From NCBI RefSeq assembly GCF_001307295.1, contig NZ_CP012700.1:1181001-1245000 (forward strand): a stretch of 64,000 bases of DNA, read 5' to 3'. The notes under the pieces are model-generated. The model worked only from the letters and a program-made list of their open reading frames with translations. It had not been told where the DNA came from and searched no databases. Source of the DNA: Sphingopyxis macrogoltabida. GTDB taxonomy: Bacteria; Pseudomonadota; Alphaproteobacteria; Sphingomonadales; Sphingomonadaceae. The position numbers were made by a program, and so were the translations under genes. The stretch's first letter is position 1. The number at the start of each line of letters is the position of its first letter. Shown here in pieces: positions 19,480-27,011 of this stretch.

Positions 19480-20787
19480 ATGCTGATCTGCCGGCCCGAG
19501 CAGTCCCCGCTTAAGATTCTTGATGAAAAGCTGACGGCCGATCCCGGTCGTGTGGTGCTGCGGCCGTTCCACCTTGCCTGGCAGTCGAACGTCTCGGAGC
19601 CCCCGCGCGCGGCGCAGCTGGTAAGCGACATTCTCGGTCTCGACGACGATCAGGCCGAGCTCGAACTCGGATTGATCTGGAAGGATTTCTCGGAGCGCCA
19701 CTGGCAGATCGGGGAGATTTTCGACGAGCGCTATCGCGAAATCTCGGAAGACCTCGATCTCGACGATCAGGCGGTGTCGCCTGTCAAACGCCGCCTTATC
19801 GGCGCCTATTTCTGCCACGAATATAGCTATGCCGCCGCGGCGCTCATGAACCCGAGCATCGTCCCGCATCCCGATCAAAGCGGTCTTGGCGGCGAGCAGC
19901 TCCGCTTTATCATGTCGATGCGCGCGGTTGGCGAAGGGCATATTTCTTCGGTCGCCTTCCGTGAGGGGATCATCGGTCCGGGGGCCGGTTTCCAGCTTTG
20001 GCCGCAGTCAGGACCGGCGATGGCGGCCGTCGCCGACGACCGTCACCAGATGGGCCACGACGAGGCGGTCAGCGTCCATCGCCACGCAGGCAGCGCGATT
20101 TCGAACAGCGTGTTGTTCCCCGTTACCGAGGCACAGCGCAACGGTCTCGAAGACCTGCGCCTGGTCCGCTTCGTCGAGGACGATGGCGAGATCGAATATC
20201 TCGGCACCTACACCGCCTATTCGGGTCGCGCGATCCGGTCGGAGCTGCTCCGGACGCGGGATTTCAGCAGCTTCTGTCTCGAGCCGCTCCGGGGGCACGC
20301 GGCGCGGCACAAGGGGATGGCTCTTTTCCCGCGCCGTATCGACGGCCGTTACCGGATGGTCGCGCGCCAGGACGGAAAAAATATCACGATCCTGACGTCG
20401 GACAGCCTCGATGAGTGGAACGACGAGGGGCAGATCCTCATCCGGCCCGAATTTCCCTGGGAATTTGTCCAGATGGGCAACTGCGGCAGCCCGATCGAAT
20501 GCGACGAAGGCTGGATTTTGCTCACCCATGGCGTCGGCGCGATGCGCAAGTACAGCCTCGGAGCGGCGCTCCTCGACCGCGAAGATCCGTCGCGGGTCAT
20601 CGCGCGGACGCGTTGCCCGATCTTGTCCGCTGCCGAGAGCGACCGCGAAGGCTATGTGCCGAACGTCGTGTACACCTGCGGCGCCACCCGGGTCGGCGGG
20701 CAGCTGTTCATCCCTTACGGCATTTCGGATAGCGCCATCGGCTTTGCGACCACCACGATCGAGGCAATGCTCTCCGCGATGGACTGA
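19480..20787 (+). CDS. GH130 family protein (mannoside phosphorylase-like), copy 2
   Basis: A 435-residue protein of the same fold class as copy 1 but from another subgroup. It has an N-terminal extension of about 150 residues (FHLAWQSNVSEP, ending PHPDQSGLGGEQLRFIMSMRAVGEGHISS, with arginines that could bind phosphate), then the acid motif GLEDLRLVRF, a GHAARHKGMALFPRRIDGRY block and WILLTHGVGAMRKYSLGAALLD. GH130 members of this size act on beta-mannosides, often beta-1,2-linked. Start taken at 19480, where similarity begins; the ribosome site is weak (AAAGG 12 nt upstream). Two GH130 proteins of different subgroups near a GDP-mannose glycosyltransferase suggest stepwise turnover of a mannose glycan. 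Confidence 0.85.
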   Translation: MLICRPEQSPLKILDEKLTADPGRVVLRPFHLAWQSNVSEPPRAAQLVSDILGLDDDQAELELGLIWKDFSERHWQIGEIFDERYREISEDLDLDDQAVSPVKRRLIGAYFCHEYSYAAAALMNPSIVPHPDQSGLGGEQLRFIMSMRAVGEGHISSVAFREGIIGPGAGFQLWPQSGPAMAAVADDRHQMGHDEAVSVHRHAGSAISNSVLFPVTEAQRNGLEDLRLVRFVEDDGEIEYLGTYTAYSGRAIRSELLRTRDFSSFCLEPLRGHAARHKGMALFPRRIDGRYRMVARQDGKNITILTSDSLDEWNDEGQILIRPEFPWEFVQMGNCGSPIECDEGWILLTHGVGAMRKYSLGAALLDREDPSRVIARTRCPILSAAESDREGYVPNVVYTCGATRVGGQLFIPYGISDSAIGFATTTIEAMLSAMD

Positions 20788-20923
20788 GCGGGCAGGGCAG
20801 AATGGCAGGCGTCACAGCAACACCCGCGCGTTGGCGCGGTCTTCGGGGTCACCCGCGCCCGCCTTCTGCAGGCTGCGATGAACCGCCGCGCCGTGACGAA
20901 AGCTCCCTTGCACCTGCGAAGCC

Positions 20924-21265
20924 TCAGAATATCCCGAGAAATTTCTTGTGCTTCTTCTTCTGGCCGTCGGCCGACTGCTTGCCATCCTCGGACTTCGCGG
21001 TGGTGCCCTTGCCGACATCGTCGCGCGGCTTATCCTTGCTGGTACGCTGGGCCGCCGCGGTGGCGCCCGCGAGCACCGGACCGCACTGCGCCGCCTTCGC
21101 ATCGCCGGGATCGATGAACGGAATGATCAGGCCCACGGGGCTCGCAAATATGCCGAGGCCGAGCGCCGTGCCGGCGCGGCCCGCAAGTTCGTCGCTGACG
21201 GGGTCGATCGTCGGCGCCGCGAAATAGACGCCGACGCCGACCGGCGCGCGCAGAAATGGCCTCAC
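20924..21265 (-). pseudogene. C-terminal remnant of an AsmA-family gene
   Basis: The 113 codons encode a segment typical of the last part of large sphingomonad AsmA proteins: LRAPVGVGVYFAAPTIDP, then GTALGLGIFASPVGLIIPF, IDPGDAKAAQCGPVLAG and a basic tail ending KKKHKKFLGIF. There is no signal peptide or membrane anchor, and the open frame begins only a few codons earlier, after a stop at about 21295. The upstream AsmA body is missing and the fragment abuts the bufC gene. Most likely it is the surviving end of a gene cut off by deletion or by insertion of the bufferin genes. A separately translated small protein from the GTG at 21265 is less likely. Confidence 0.6.
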
Positions 21266-21310
21266 TGGCGAGACGCGTGGGCGGGATGGGGCCCAGGATC
21301 ATTGGTCCTG

Positions 21311-22057
21311 TCAGGCAATGTCCGTCAGAAGACCATCGGCCAGCCAGCTGCCGAGCCAGGCCCCGCCCAGCGCCACGCCTTCGCTCTCGCCCATCTCGTC
21401 GACCAGTTGCGCGCAGAGCGCTGCGAACGGCAGGCCATTGCGCGTCAGCAGGATGCCCCGTTGTTCGGCGCCGTCAATGACACGAAATCGCGACATTTCG
21501 CCTTGGCGCCAGGTCATCAACGCGGCTTGCTCCGGCAAGAGCGCGGCGGCTGGCGGCATTTCTTCCCCGGTAAGAGTCTTCCATATGTCGGGCGCGTTGG
21601 TCGTCAAGGGCCTCAGATCGAGCGTCGGCGTGAACCGCAGGATGGCACGATCCCAATCGACCTGCGCGATGCGCTCGGCAGCGAGCGGTTCGGCATCCGG
21701 CCCCACGAAGGCCTCGGCCAATGCCAATTCGAGATCCGCCAGTTCATTGACTTCGGGATCGTCCGGATAGAGCAGCGCGAGCGTCGCAGGGAAATCGCGC
21801 GGATAGGCGTCTAGCGTCCAGCTGCTCGGCGGTACGCGCTCGACATGGTGGACGACGGCATCGTGAAAAGCCTCACCGCCGATCCATTGGCGCGTTTGCG
21901 GGAAGCTGTCTTCCAGACAGTCAGCGAGCTGCGCCCGGAAGTTATTCTGGTAGATGGCCAAGCCTGGCAGTGCGCTGGACCCGAAAGGCATGGCGTCGTC
22001 GCTCGCTCCGGTTCGCAACCAGGCGCTGAACGCGCGCTGCGTTTGAGCGAGGCTCAT
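21311..22057 (-). CDS. bufC: BufC/HvfC-type protein (DUF2063), bufferin maturation partner
   Basis: A 248-residue DUF2063 protein: the N-terminal block (FSAWLRTG, then ALPGLAIYQNNFRAQLADCLEDSFP, QTRQWIGGEAFH) is the family hallmark. In known systems this protein partners a DUF692 (MNIO) enzyme and recognises the peptide precursor. Its ATG overlaps the stop of the bufB gene (ATGA at 22054-22057), so the two proteins are translationally coupled. Cytoplasmic, no signal peptide. A truncated AsmA remnant follows. Confidence 0.85.
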   Translation of the reverse strand: MSLAQTQRAFSAWLRTGASDDAMPFGSSALPGLAIYQNNFRAQLADCLEDSFPQTRQWIGGEAFHDAVVHHVERVPPSSWTLDAYPRDFPATLALLYPDDPEVNELADLELALAEAFVGPDAEPLAAERIAQVDWDRAILRFTPTLDLRPLTTNAPDIWKTLTGEEMPPAAALLPEQAALMTWRQGEMSRFRVIDGAEQRGILLTRNGLPFAALCAQLVDEMGESEGVALGGAWLGSWLADGLLTDIA

Positions 22058-22884
22058 GCTGCTAGCGACCGCGCCGCCGTGCTGGTGGCGCGGGCATGAT
22101 CCAGTTCGGCGAGCAACTCATGCAGCGGCGGGATCGCGTCGTCGCGCTCGATCATCGTCGCAACCGGCCCGAGGCGCGGCAGGACATGCGCATACAAGTC
22201 CCATACCGACGACGGCACGGGGCTGTCATGCGTATCGATCAGCATCTTGTCTCCCTGCGAATGTCCGGCCAGGTGGATCTGGCGGACGCGGTCGTGCGGG
22301 ACACCCTCGAGATAGGCGATCGGGTCGAAACCATGGTTGGTCGCGCTGACGAAGATATTGTTGATGTCGAGCAGCAATCCGCATCCCGTGCGTGCGCACA
22401 GCGCATCGAGAAATCCCCATTCGCGCATCGTGTCGCCATCGAATTCGATATAGCTCGACGGATTTTCGATCAGCATCTGCCGGCCCAACATGTCCTGCGT
22501 CTGGTCTACATTCGCACAGACGATGTCGAGCGCTTCATCCGTGTAGGGGAGCGGCAGAAGATCGTGCGAGTTGAACCCGTCGAATTGCGTCCAGCAGAGA
22601 TGGTCCGACACGAACAAGGGCTCAATTTCATCGACGAGGGCCCTCAATCGCGCGAGATAAACCGCGTTCAGGCCATCAGCCGAACCGACCGACATCGACA
22701 CGCCGTGCAAGGCGACCGGATAGCGCTCGCGTATCTCCTGCAGGATGCGTTTCGGGCGGCCGCCGTCGACCATGAAATTTTCCGAGATGACCTCAACAAA
22801 ATCAACCGCAACGCGCTGTTCGAGAAATTCGGCATAATGCGGCTTGCGCAGGCCGAGACCGAAGCCGGAAAAGGGAGGGGTCAT
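22054..22884 (-). CDS. bufB: BufB, DUF692 (MNIO) iron-dependent peptide-modifying enzyme
   Basis: A 276-residue TIM-barrel protein of the multinuclear non-haem iron oxidative (MNIO) family. Family blocks are [68 protein letters not shown] and IHLAGHSQG; the His, Asp and Glu residues in these bind the iron atoms. MNIO enzymes of bufferin loci convert cysteines of a BufA precursor to thiooxazole groups so that the exported peptide can bind copper or other metals. The ATG at 22884 has GAGG 5 nt upstream. It follows bufA2 by 75 nt and overlaps bufC. Confidence 0.92.
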   Translation of the reverse strand: MTPPFSGFGLGLRKPHYAEFLEQRVAVDFVEVISENFMVDGGRPKRILQEIRERYPVALHGVSMSVGSADGLNAVYLARLRALVDEIEPLFVSDHLCWTQFDGFNSHDLLPLPYTDEALDIVCANVDQTQDMLGRQMLIENPSSYIEFDGDTMREWGFLDALCARTGCGLLLDINNIFVSATNHGFDPIAYLEGVPHDRVRQIHLAGHSQGDKMLIDTHDSPVPSSVWDLYAHVLPRLGPVATMIERDDAIPPLHELLAELDHARATSTAARSLAA

Positions 22885-22958
22885 CGGGACCTCGCGGAAC
22901 AGAAGGAAGGTGGCCCGGCGGGAGGGGGGCGTCAGGGAAACCCGCCGGACCGGGGGGA

Positions 22959-23222
22959 TTATTTCTCGGTCAGGCTGCCGCCGGCGGCAGCACATTTCTT
23001 GGCGGACATCGCCTTGAAGCCCTGGCCCTTGCAGTCGTTCAGGCCCTTGCATTCGTTGTGCGCGGTCTTGCAGTCCGACGTGCCCTTGCAGGTGTTGATG
23101 CCATAGCAATGGACGGTAGTGGTGGCGCCCTTGGCGACGGCCGCCGTCGGGACGGCTGCAGCGCCCATGGCGATGAGGGCGGCGGAAGCGGCGATGCTGG
23201 TGCTGGTACGAAGCGTGATCAT
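22959..23222 (-). CDS. bufA2: BufA2-family bufferin precursor (periplasmic metallophore peptide)
   Basis: An 87-residue precursor with a signal peptide (about 1-30, [19 protein letters not shown], then PTAAVAKG) and a mature part with regularly spaced cysteines: [31 protein letters not shown], then SAKKC. This K-G-x-x-x-C pattern is the BufA2 family. The cysteines are the expected substrates of the BufB enzyme encoded next. AGGAG lies 6 nt before the ATG. A SigF-type promoter at 23265-23290 lies 43 nt upstream. The product is predicted to act in the periplasm as a metal buffer; the exact metal cannot be read. Confidence 0.93.
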   Translation of the reverse strand: MITLRTSTSIAASAALIAMGAAAVPTAAVAKGATTTVHCYGINTCKGTSDCKTAHNECKGLNDCKGQGFKAMSAKKCAAAGGSLTEK

Positions 23223-23264
23223 ATCGGTCTCCTGGAGAATTTTTCGCCGGATTGGCCTCTCCAG

Positions 23265-23290
23265 TTCGTCGCGGACCGCCCCGGGGTTAC
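23265..23290 (-). promoter_or_regulatory. SigF-type promoter of bufA2BC
   Basis: On the minus strand GTAACC (23290-23285), exactly 16 nt, then CGAA (23268-23265), about 43 nt before the bufA2 start. The same element with the same spacing precedes bufA1 and doxX, in the orientation of each unit. It agrees with the -35/-10 form reported for Caulobacter SigF, as I recall it. Confidence 0.85.
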
Positions 23291-23452
23291 ATCCCCAACG
23301 CAAAAGGCGAGGCGCGGCCACAGTGTCAAAGCTCGCGGGCCGCGTCGCCGCGGCGCGGTGGCACGGATTGTGGACAACGGGCGGTGCGTGCGACCATCTC
23401 GTTCACAGAGCGAAGCTGTTGCGCATCGCACAGCACGTCTTTGTAACCATCC

Positions 23453-23478
23453 GTCGATGGTCCGCGAACTCCTGTTCA
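23453..23478 (+). promoter_or_regulatory. SigF-type promoter of bufA1
   Basis: GTAACC (23453-23458), 16-nt spacer, CGAA (23475-23478), 44 nt before the bufA1 start. Identical core sequence to the bufA2 promoter. Confidence 0.85.
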
Positions 23479-23522
23479 TGCCCGACCTCGTGAGTGGGCA
23501 TCCCCTTTTCAGGAGAATGATG

Positions 23523-23792
23523 ATGATCAAGACCTATGCCACCGTCGCTGCAACGCTGGCGCTCGCGATCGCTGCGACCGCGACCAATGCCTCTGCGGCG
23601 CCCAAGGCCATGGAGAAATGCTATGGCGTTTCGCTCGCCGGGAAGAATGACTGCAAGGCCGGCGCGGGAACCAGCTGTGCGGGTACGTCCAAGGTCGACT
23701 ACCAGGGTAATGCGTGGAAGCTGGTGAAGGCCGGTACCTGTACTGCGATCAAGACACCCAAGGGCACCGGATCGCTGACGCCAAAGGCCTGA
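23523..23792 (+). CDS. bufA1: BufA1-family (DUF2282) bufferin precursor
   Basis: An 89-residue precursor: signal peptide ([20 protein letters not shown], then SAAPKA), followed by the DUF2282 core [38 protein letters not shown] and AGTC. Four cysteines are in family positions. Three ATG codons in a row (23517, 23520, 23523) follow AGGAG at 23511-23515; 23523 gives the best spacing (7 nt). In other genomes BufA1 is encoded beside its own bufB and bufC, but here no such genes follow: the next unit is doxX-sigF-nrsF. It may be modified by the BufB encoded 0.6 kb away on the other strand. Confidence 0.93.
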   Translation: MIKTYATVAATLALAIAATATNASAAPKAMEKCYGVSLAGKNDCKAGAGTSCAGTSKVDYQGNAWKLVKAGTCTAIKTPKGTGSLTPKA

Positions 23793-23815
23793 CGCGTCTC
23801 GGCCCACGCGAGCGT

Positions 23816-23837
23816 CGGGCGGCGCGCACGCTGCCCG
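23816..23837 (+). terminator. Possible terminator of bufA1
   Basis: A 9-bp stem with one G-T pair (arms 23816-23824 and 23829-23837), 4-nt loop, followed after 9 nt by TTTT. The T run is short and displaced, so the call is weak. Confidence 0.35.
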
Positions 23838-23889
23838 GCGCTTCCGTTTTGCGGAGCGACATGTTTCACAGCTTCGTGCTTGCCGCCCG

Positions 23890-23915
23890 GTAACTTTCTC
23901 GTGCGTTTCGCCGAA
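23890..23915 (+). promoter_or_regulatory. SigF-type promoter of doxX-sigF-nrsF
   Basis: GTAACT (23890-23895), 16-nt spacer, CGAA (23912-23915), 64 nt before the doxX start. Presence before the sigma factor operon implies positive autoregulation. Confidence 0.8.
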
Positions 23916-23979
23916 GATCAGCCCGAGGGTGCTGCCGGATGAGCGGTACCGATCGGCGCAGGGCATTCGAAAGGCTTTG

Positions 23980-24441
23980 ATGATGAAACGCTTAGTCGCA
24001 TTCTACGACCGCGGCATAGAGATCGCTGCCTCGCATATTCCCGAATCCGCCGCTTTATTCCTGCTCCGCCTCGCGCTTGCGGGCGTGTTTTGGCGGTCGG
24101 GTCAGACGAAGGTGGTCGAAGGCACCTTCCTGCGGATCAACCCGTCGCAATATGATCTGTTCGCATCCGAATTTTCGGGCCTGCCGCTCGATCCTGTCTT
24201 CGCGGTGCCGCTGACCACCTATGCCGAGCATATCTTCCCGTTCCTGCTCCTCTTCGGCCTCGCGACGCGCTTTTCTGCTGGCGCTTTGCTGGTGATGACG
24301 CTCGTCATCCAGATATTCGTCTTTCCGGATGCCTGGTGGCCAGAGCATTCGTTGTGGGTGGCGATGGCGGCGATCCTGATCGTCCGCGGCGGCGGACTGT
24401 TCTCGCTCGACGCGCTGGCTGCTAGAATGCGCGCGCAATGA
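23980..24441 (+). CDS. DoxX family membrane protein
   Basis: A 153-residue protein with four predicted membrane helices. The DoxX marks are an early ALFLLRLALAGVFWRSGQTKV block and the periplasmic-facing AEHIFPFLLLFGLATRF. DoxX homologues in bufferin loci are common and are thought to assist redox steps or maturation of the peptide. Two ATGs (23980, 23983) compete; AAAGG lies 5 or 8 nt upstream. The stop overlaps the sigma factor start by 4 nt (ATGA). First gene of the SigF operon. Confidence 0.85.
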   Translation: MMKRLVAFYDRGIEIAASHIPESAALFLLRLALAGVFWRSGQTKVVEGTFLRINPSQYDLFASEFSGLPLDPVFAVPLTTYAEHIFPFLLLFGLATRFSAGALLVMTLVIQIFVFPDAWWPEHSLWVAMAAILIVRGGGLFSLDALAARMRAQ

Positions 24442-24959
24442 GCCTCGATGAATCCTCGCTCGCGCGCTTGATGGCTGCATCGCAGCGAGGGGATCGTGCG
24501 GCCTATCGTGCGTTGCTCGGGGACTGCCGCAAATGGCTTGAACGCTACTTCGCCCGCCGCATCGCGCCGCATCACATTGACGACCTGGTGCAGGATACAC
24601 TTGCATCGATGCATCGCAAGCTTGCGACATGGGATAACCGGCGGCCCTTCTTGCCCTGGATCGCGGCGATCGCACGCTATCGCTGGATCGACATGCTGCG
24701 CCGTCAGCGCGACGAGGCCGAACTCGGCGACAATGACGCAGCGGTCGGTGCAGAAGATGAGTCGGTCCATGCGCGGCTCAGCATCGATCATCTGATGACG
24801 TTGCTGCCGCCAAAGCAGGCGCAGGCCATCACGCTCGTCAAGATCGAGGGCGCCTCGATCGCCGAGGCATCGAAAATTTGCGGCCAGAGCGAGAGCCTGG
24901 TCAAAGTGAATATCCACCGTGGGCTCAAAAAACTTGCCTCCCTGATTGAAAGCGAATGA
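24438..24959 (+). CDS. sigF: ECF RNA polymerase sigma factor (SigF type)
   Basis: A 173-residue ECF sigma factor. Region 2 covers about 10-80 (HHIDDLVQDTLASMHRKLATWD, IAAIARYRWIDMLRR is the -10 recognition helix) and region 4 about 110-170 (LLPPKQAQAITLVKIEGASIAEASKI, then SESLVKVNIHRGLKKL). Context with the NrsF anti-sigma factor downstream, overlap by ATGA on both sides, and the three GTAAC-N16-CGAA promoters nearby identify it as the SigF group that controls bufferins in Caulobacter. It should direct RNA polymerase to these three promoters upon metal or redox stress. Confidence 0.92.
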   Translation: MSLDESSLARLMAASQRGDRAAYRALLGDCRKWLERYFARRIAPHHIDDLVQDTLASMHRKLATWDNRRPFLPWIAAIARYRWIDMLRRQRDEAELGDNDAAVGAEDESVHARLSIDHLMTLLPPKQAQAITLVKIEGASIAEASKICGQSESLVKVNIHRGLKKLASLIESE

Positions 24960-25612
24960 GAATGACCGACGCATCGACCGACGCGCTCATCGACGGGCTG
25001 GCCGACGATCTCAGGCCGGTGCGGCCGCGGCGGTTGGCTCAGGGCGGGCTTTGGGTCGCGGCCGCGTGGATTGCCGTCGGCACGCTGCTGCTGTGGCTGC
25101 TCGGCATGCGACACGATCTTGCGGCGGGCGCGATGATGGCACCGCTGCCGATGTTGGCCTTCTGGCTGATCGCAGCGCTCGGCCTGTCGGCCGCGTGGAG
25201 TGCGCTGCGCATGGGGTTGCCGGGGGTCGGGCGGGATTATAGCGGCTGGCGCTGGGCCGGGTTGGCATCGCTCGCGTTGCCGCTCACTGCGCTGTTCATG
25301 GGCTTCGGCGACAGCCATGGCGCCATGGAAGCAATGCGCCCCCAGAACGGATTGCGATGCACCCTCGACGGGTTGGTCGGAGGACTTGGCGTCGGAATTG
25401 CGCTCTTCTGCTGGCTAAAGAGCAGCGCACCGACCTCGCCCACGCGTGCGGGCTGGGTTGTCGGGGTTGCTGCCGGAGCGGCGGGTGCGACGATCCTCGC
25501 GCTGCACTGTTCGTCGGACGATATGGTCCACATCGCTGTCTGGCACGGCCTGGTCGTCATATCGTCGGCGGCCGCTGGCCGGCTCATTCTCACTCCGCTA
25601 CTGCGCTGGTAA
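24956..25612 (+). CDS. nrsF: NrsF (DUF1109) membrane anti-sigma factor
   Basis: A 218-residue protein with a short cytoplasmic N terminus (DALIDGLADDLRPVRPRRLA) and six membrane helices. Two cysteines expected for the family are visible: GLRCTLDG (about 140) and ALHCSSDD (about 184), which in NrsF relatives take part in sensing metal or oxidant. The ATG overlaps the sigF stop (ATGA 24956-24959). NrsF holds SigF inactive at the membrane until stress. Last gene of the operon; the next 76 nt lead into a rearranged stretch. Confidence 0.92.
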   Translation: MRMTDASTDALIDGLADDLRPVRPRRLAQGGLWVAAAWIAVGTLLLWLLGMRHDLAAGAMMAPLPMLAFWLIAALGLSAAWSALRMGLPGVGRDYSGWRWAGLASLALPLTALFMGFGDSHGAMEAMRPQNGLRCTLDGLVGGLGVGIALFCWLKSSAPTSPTRAGWVVGVAAGAAGATILALHCSSDDMVHIAVWHGLVVISSAAAGRLILTPLLRW

Positions 25613-25688
25613 GGAAAGTAGATGGGCCGGCTTCGAACGGCTCCGACCTGCCCCAATCAGCGAGTGAGGCAGGCCGAGCGCGCCTATA

Positions 25689-25754
25689 TCAGTTTGGCAT
25701 CAAAACCGTGTCGATAACGTGGATGACGCCGTTCGACTGCTTCACGTCGGCTGC
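25689..25754 (-). pseudogene. C-terminal tail of a fasciclin-domain gene (22 codons)
   Basis: Read on the minus strand, the last codons before the stop at 25689 encode ADVKQSNGVIHVIDTVLMPN, the almost invariant end of a secreted fasciclin (FAS1) domain. Everything before it is lost: further codons belong, on the other strand, to a sugar transporter. The fragment therefore ends at a joint near 25750. It cannot be a functional gene. Confidence 0.75.
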
Positions 25755-26735
25755 CTGCTGTTCATTCCGGCATCGCAGAACGCGGTCTACGAACTGTTCC
25801 TCTTCGCGCTGTTCGTGCTGGCGAGCGGGGTGGTGATCGTCCAGGTCGTCGCCAATCCGCTGATCTCGCTGCTCGGCAAGCCCGAGACCGCACACAGCCG
25901 GCTGACCTTTGCGCAGGCGTTCAATTCGCTGGGCACGACGATCTTTCCGATCGCCGGGTCGGCGCTGATCCTCGGCAGTCTTGCGACGGTCACCGCCGAC
26001 CAGCTTTCGGGCGCCGAACTCGACGCCTATCGCATCGCCGAGAGCCAGGCGATCGTCCATGGCTATCTGGGCATCGCGGTCGCGCTGCTGGTGGTCGCGG
26101 GCGCGGTGTGGCTGTTCCGTAACCGGCTGCAGGGCGAACGGCACGAGGCGAGCGCCGGGCTGGCGGGCTTCGACCTGCTGAAGCGCCCGCGCTTCGGCTT
26201 CGGCGCGCTCTGCATCTTCCTTTATGTCGGCGCCGAAGTGTCGATCGGGTCGCTGATCGTCAGCTATCTGATGCAGGGGCATGTCATGGCGCTGCCCGAA
26301 CAGGCGGCGGGCAAGCTGATCGGGCTGTACTGGGGTGGCGCGATGATCGGCCGCTTCATCGGCTCGGCGGCGATGCGTCTGGTGAGCCCGGGCAAGCTGC
26401 TCGCCTGTGTCGCGGCGGGTGCGATCGGGCTGATCCTGATCTCGATCAGCACGACCGGCGCCGTCTCGGGCTACAGCCTGCTCGCGATCGGCCTGATGAA
26501 CGCCATCATGTTCCCGACGATCTTCAGCCTCGCGTCCGAGCGGCTCGGCAGCCGGGCGGCCGACGGTTCGGGAATCATCAATGTCGCCATCTTCGGCGGC
26601 GCGGTCATCCCGCTCGCAACCGGCGCGCTCGCCGATGTGACCGGGAGTCTCGGGCTGGCGCTGCTGTTGCCAGCCGCTTGCTACGCGATCATCGCGGCGT
26701 TCGGCATCTATGCGCGGCGGCCGGCGGCCGTGTGA
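25746..26735 (+). pseudogene. 5'-truncated MFS sugar transporter (FucP/GluP type)
   Basis: About 329 codons encode the last three quarters of a sugar:proton symporter: from the middle of helix 3 (GCLLFIPASQNA, FVLASGVVIVQVVANPLISL, then HSRLTFAQAFNSLGTTIFP) to the end (NVAIFGGAVIPLATGALAD). Full-length relatives have about 90 more N-terminal residues including helices 1 and 2 and a start codon. The frame upstream reads through the antisense strand of the fasciclin tail. Any product would lack the first helices and is unlikely to transport. The remaining frame is intact, implying a recent event. No sugar-use genes remain nearby. Confidence 0.8.
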
Positions 26736-27011
26736 AGTTCGCTCCCAAATCTTGGTTTGGCCGGAAGGCGCATAGTGGTGGGCGTTGGTTGGTACGGCTG
26801 CTTTTCCCGTCTCGCGCCCGTAATGCAGACCGTCCGCAAACGGCCAATTGTCGATTACAGGCAATCACGCGTCTCTGGAAGGCCAAAGCCGAAATTGTCG
26901 ATAGGTCTCCCGTTGGAAACCTTCCGACAAAGACGACGGCAGAGCTTGGCTTGGCCTTGCTCGAATCCCCGGCAGGGTTGCACCCGCACGACGCTGCGTC
27001 CACAGGGACCC

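Noticed and set aside
25755..26864. Long minus-strand frame opposite the truncated sugar transporter
   Set aside because: It is a high-GC antisense shadow, rich in Arg, Asp and Gln; only its last 22 codons (fasciclin tail) have meaning.
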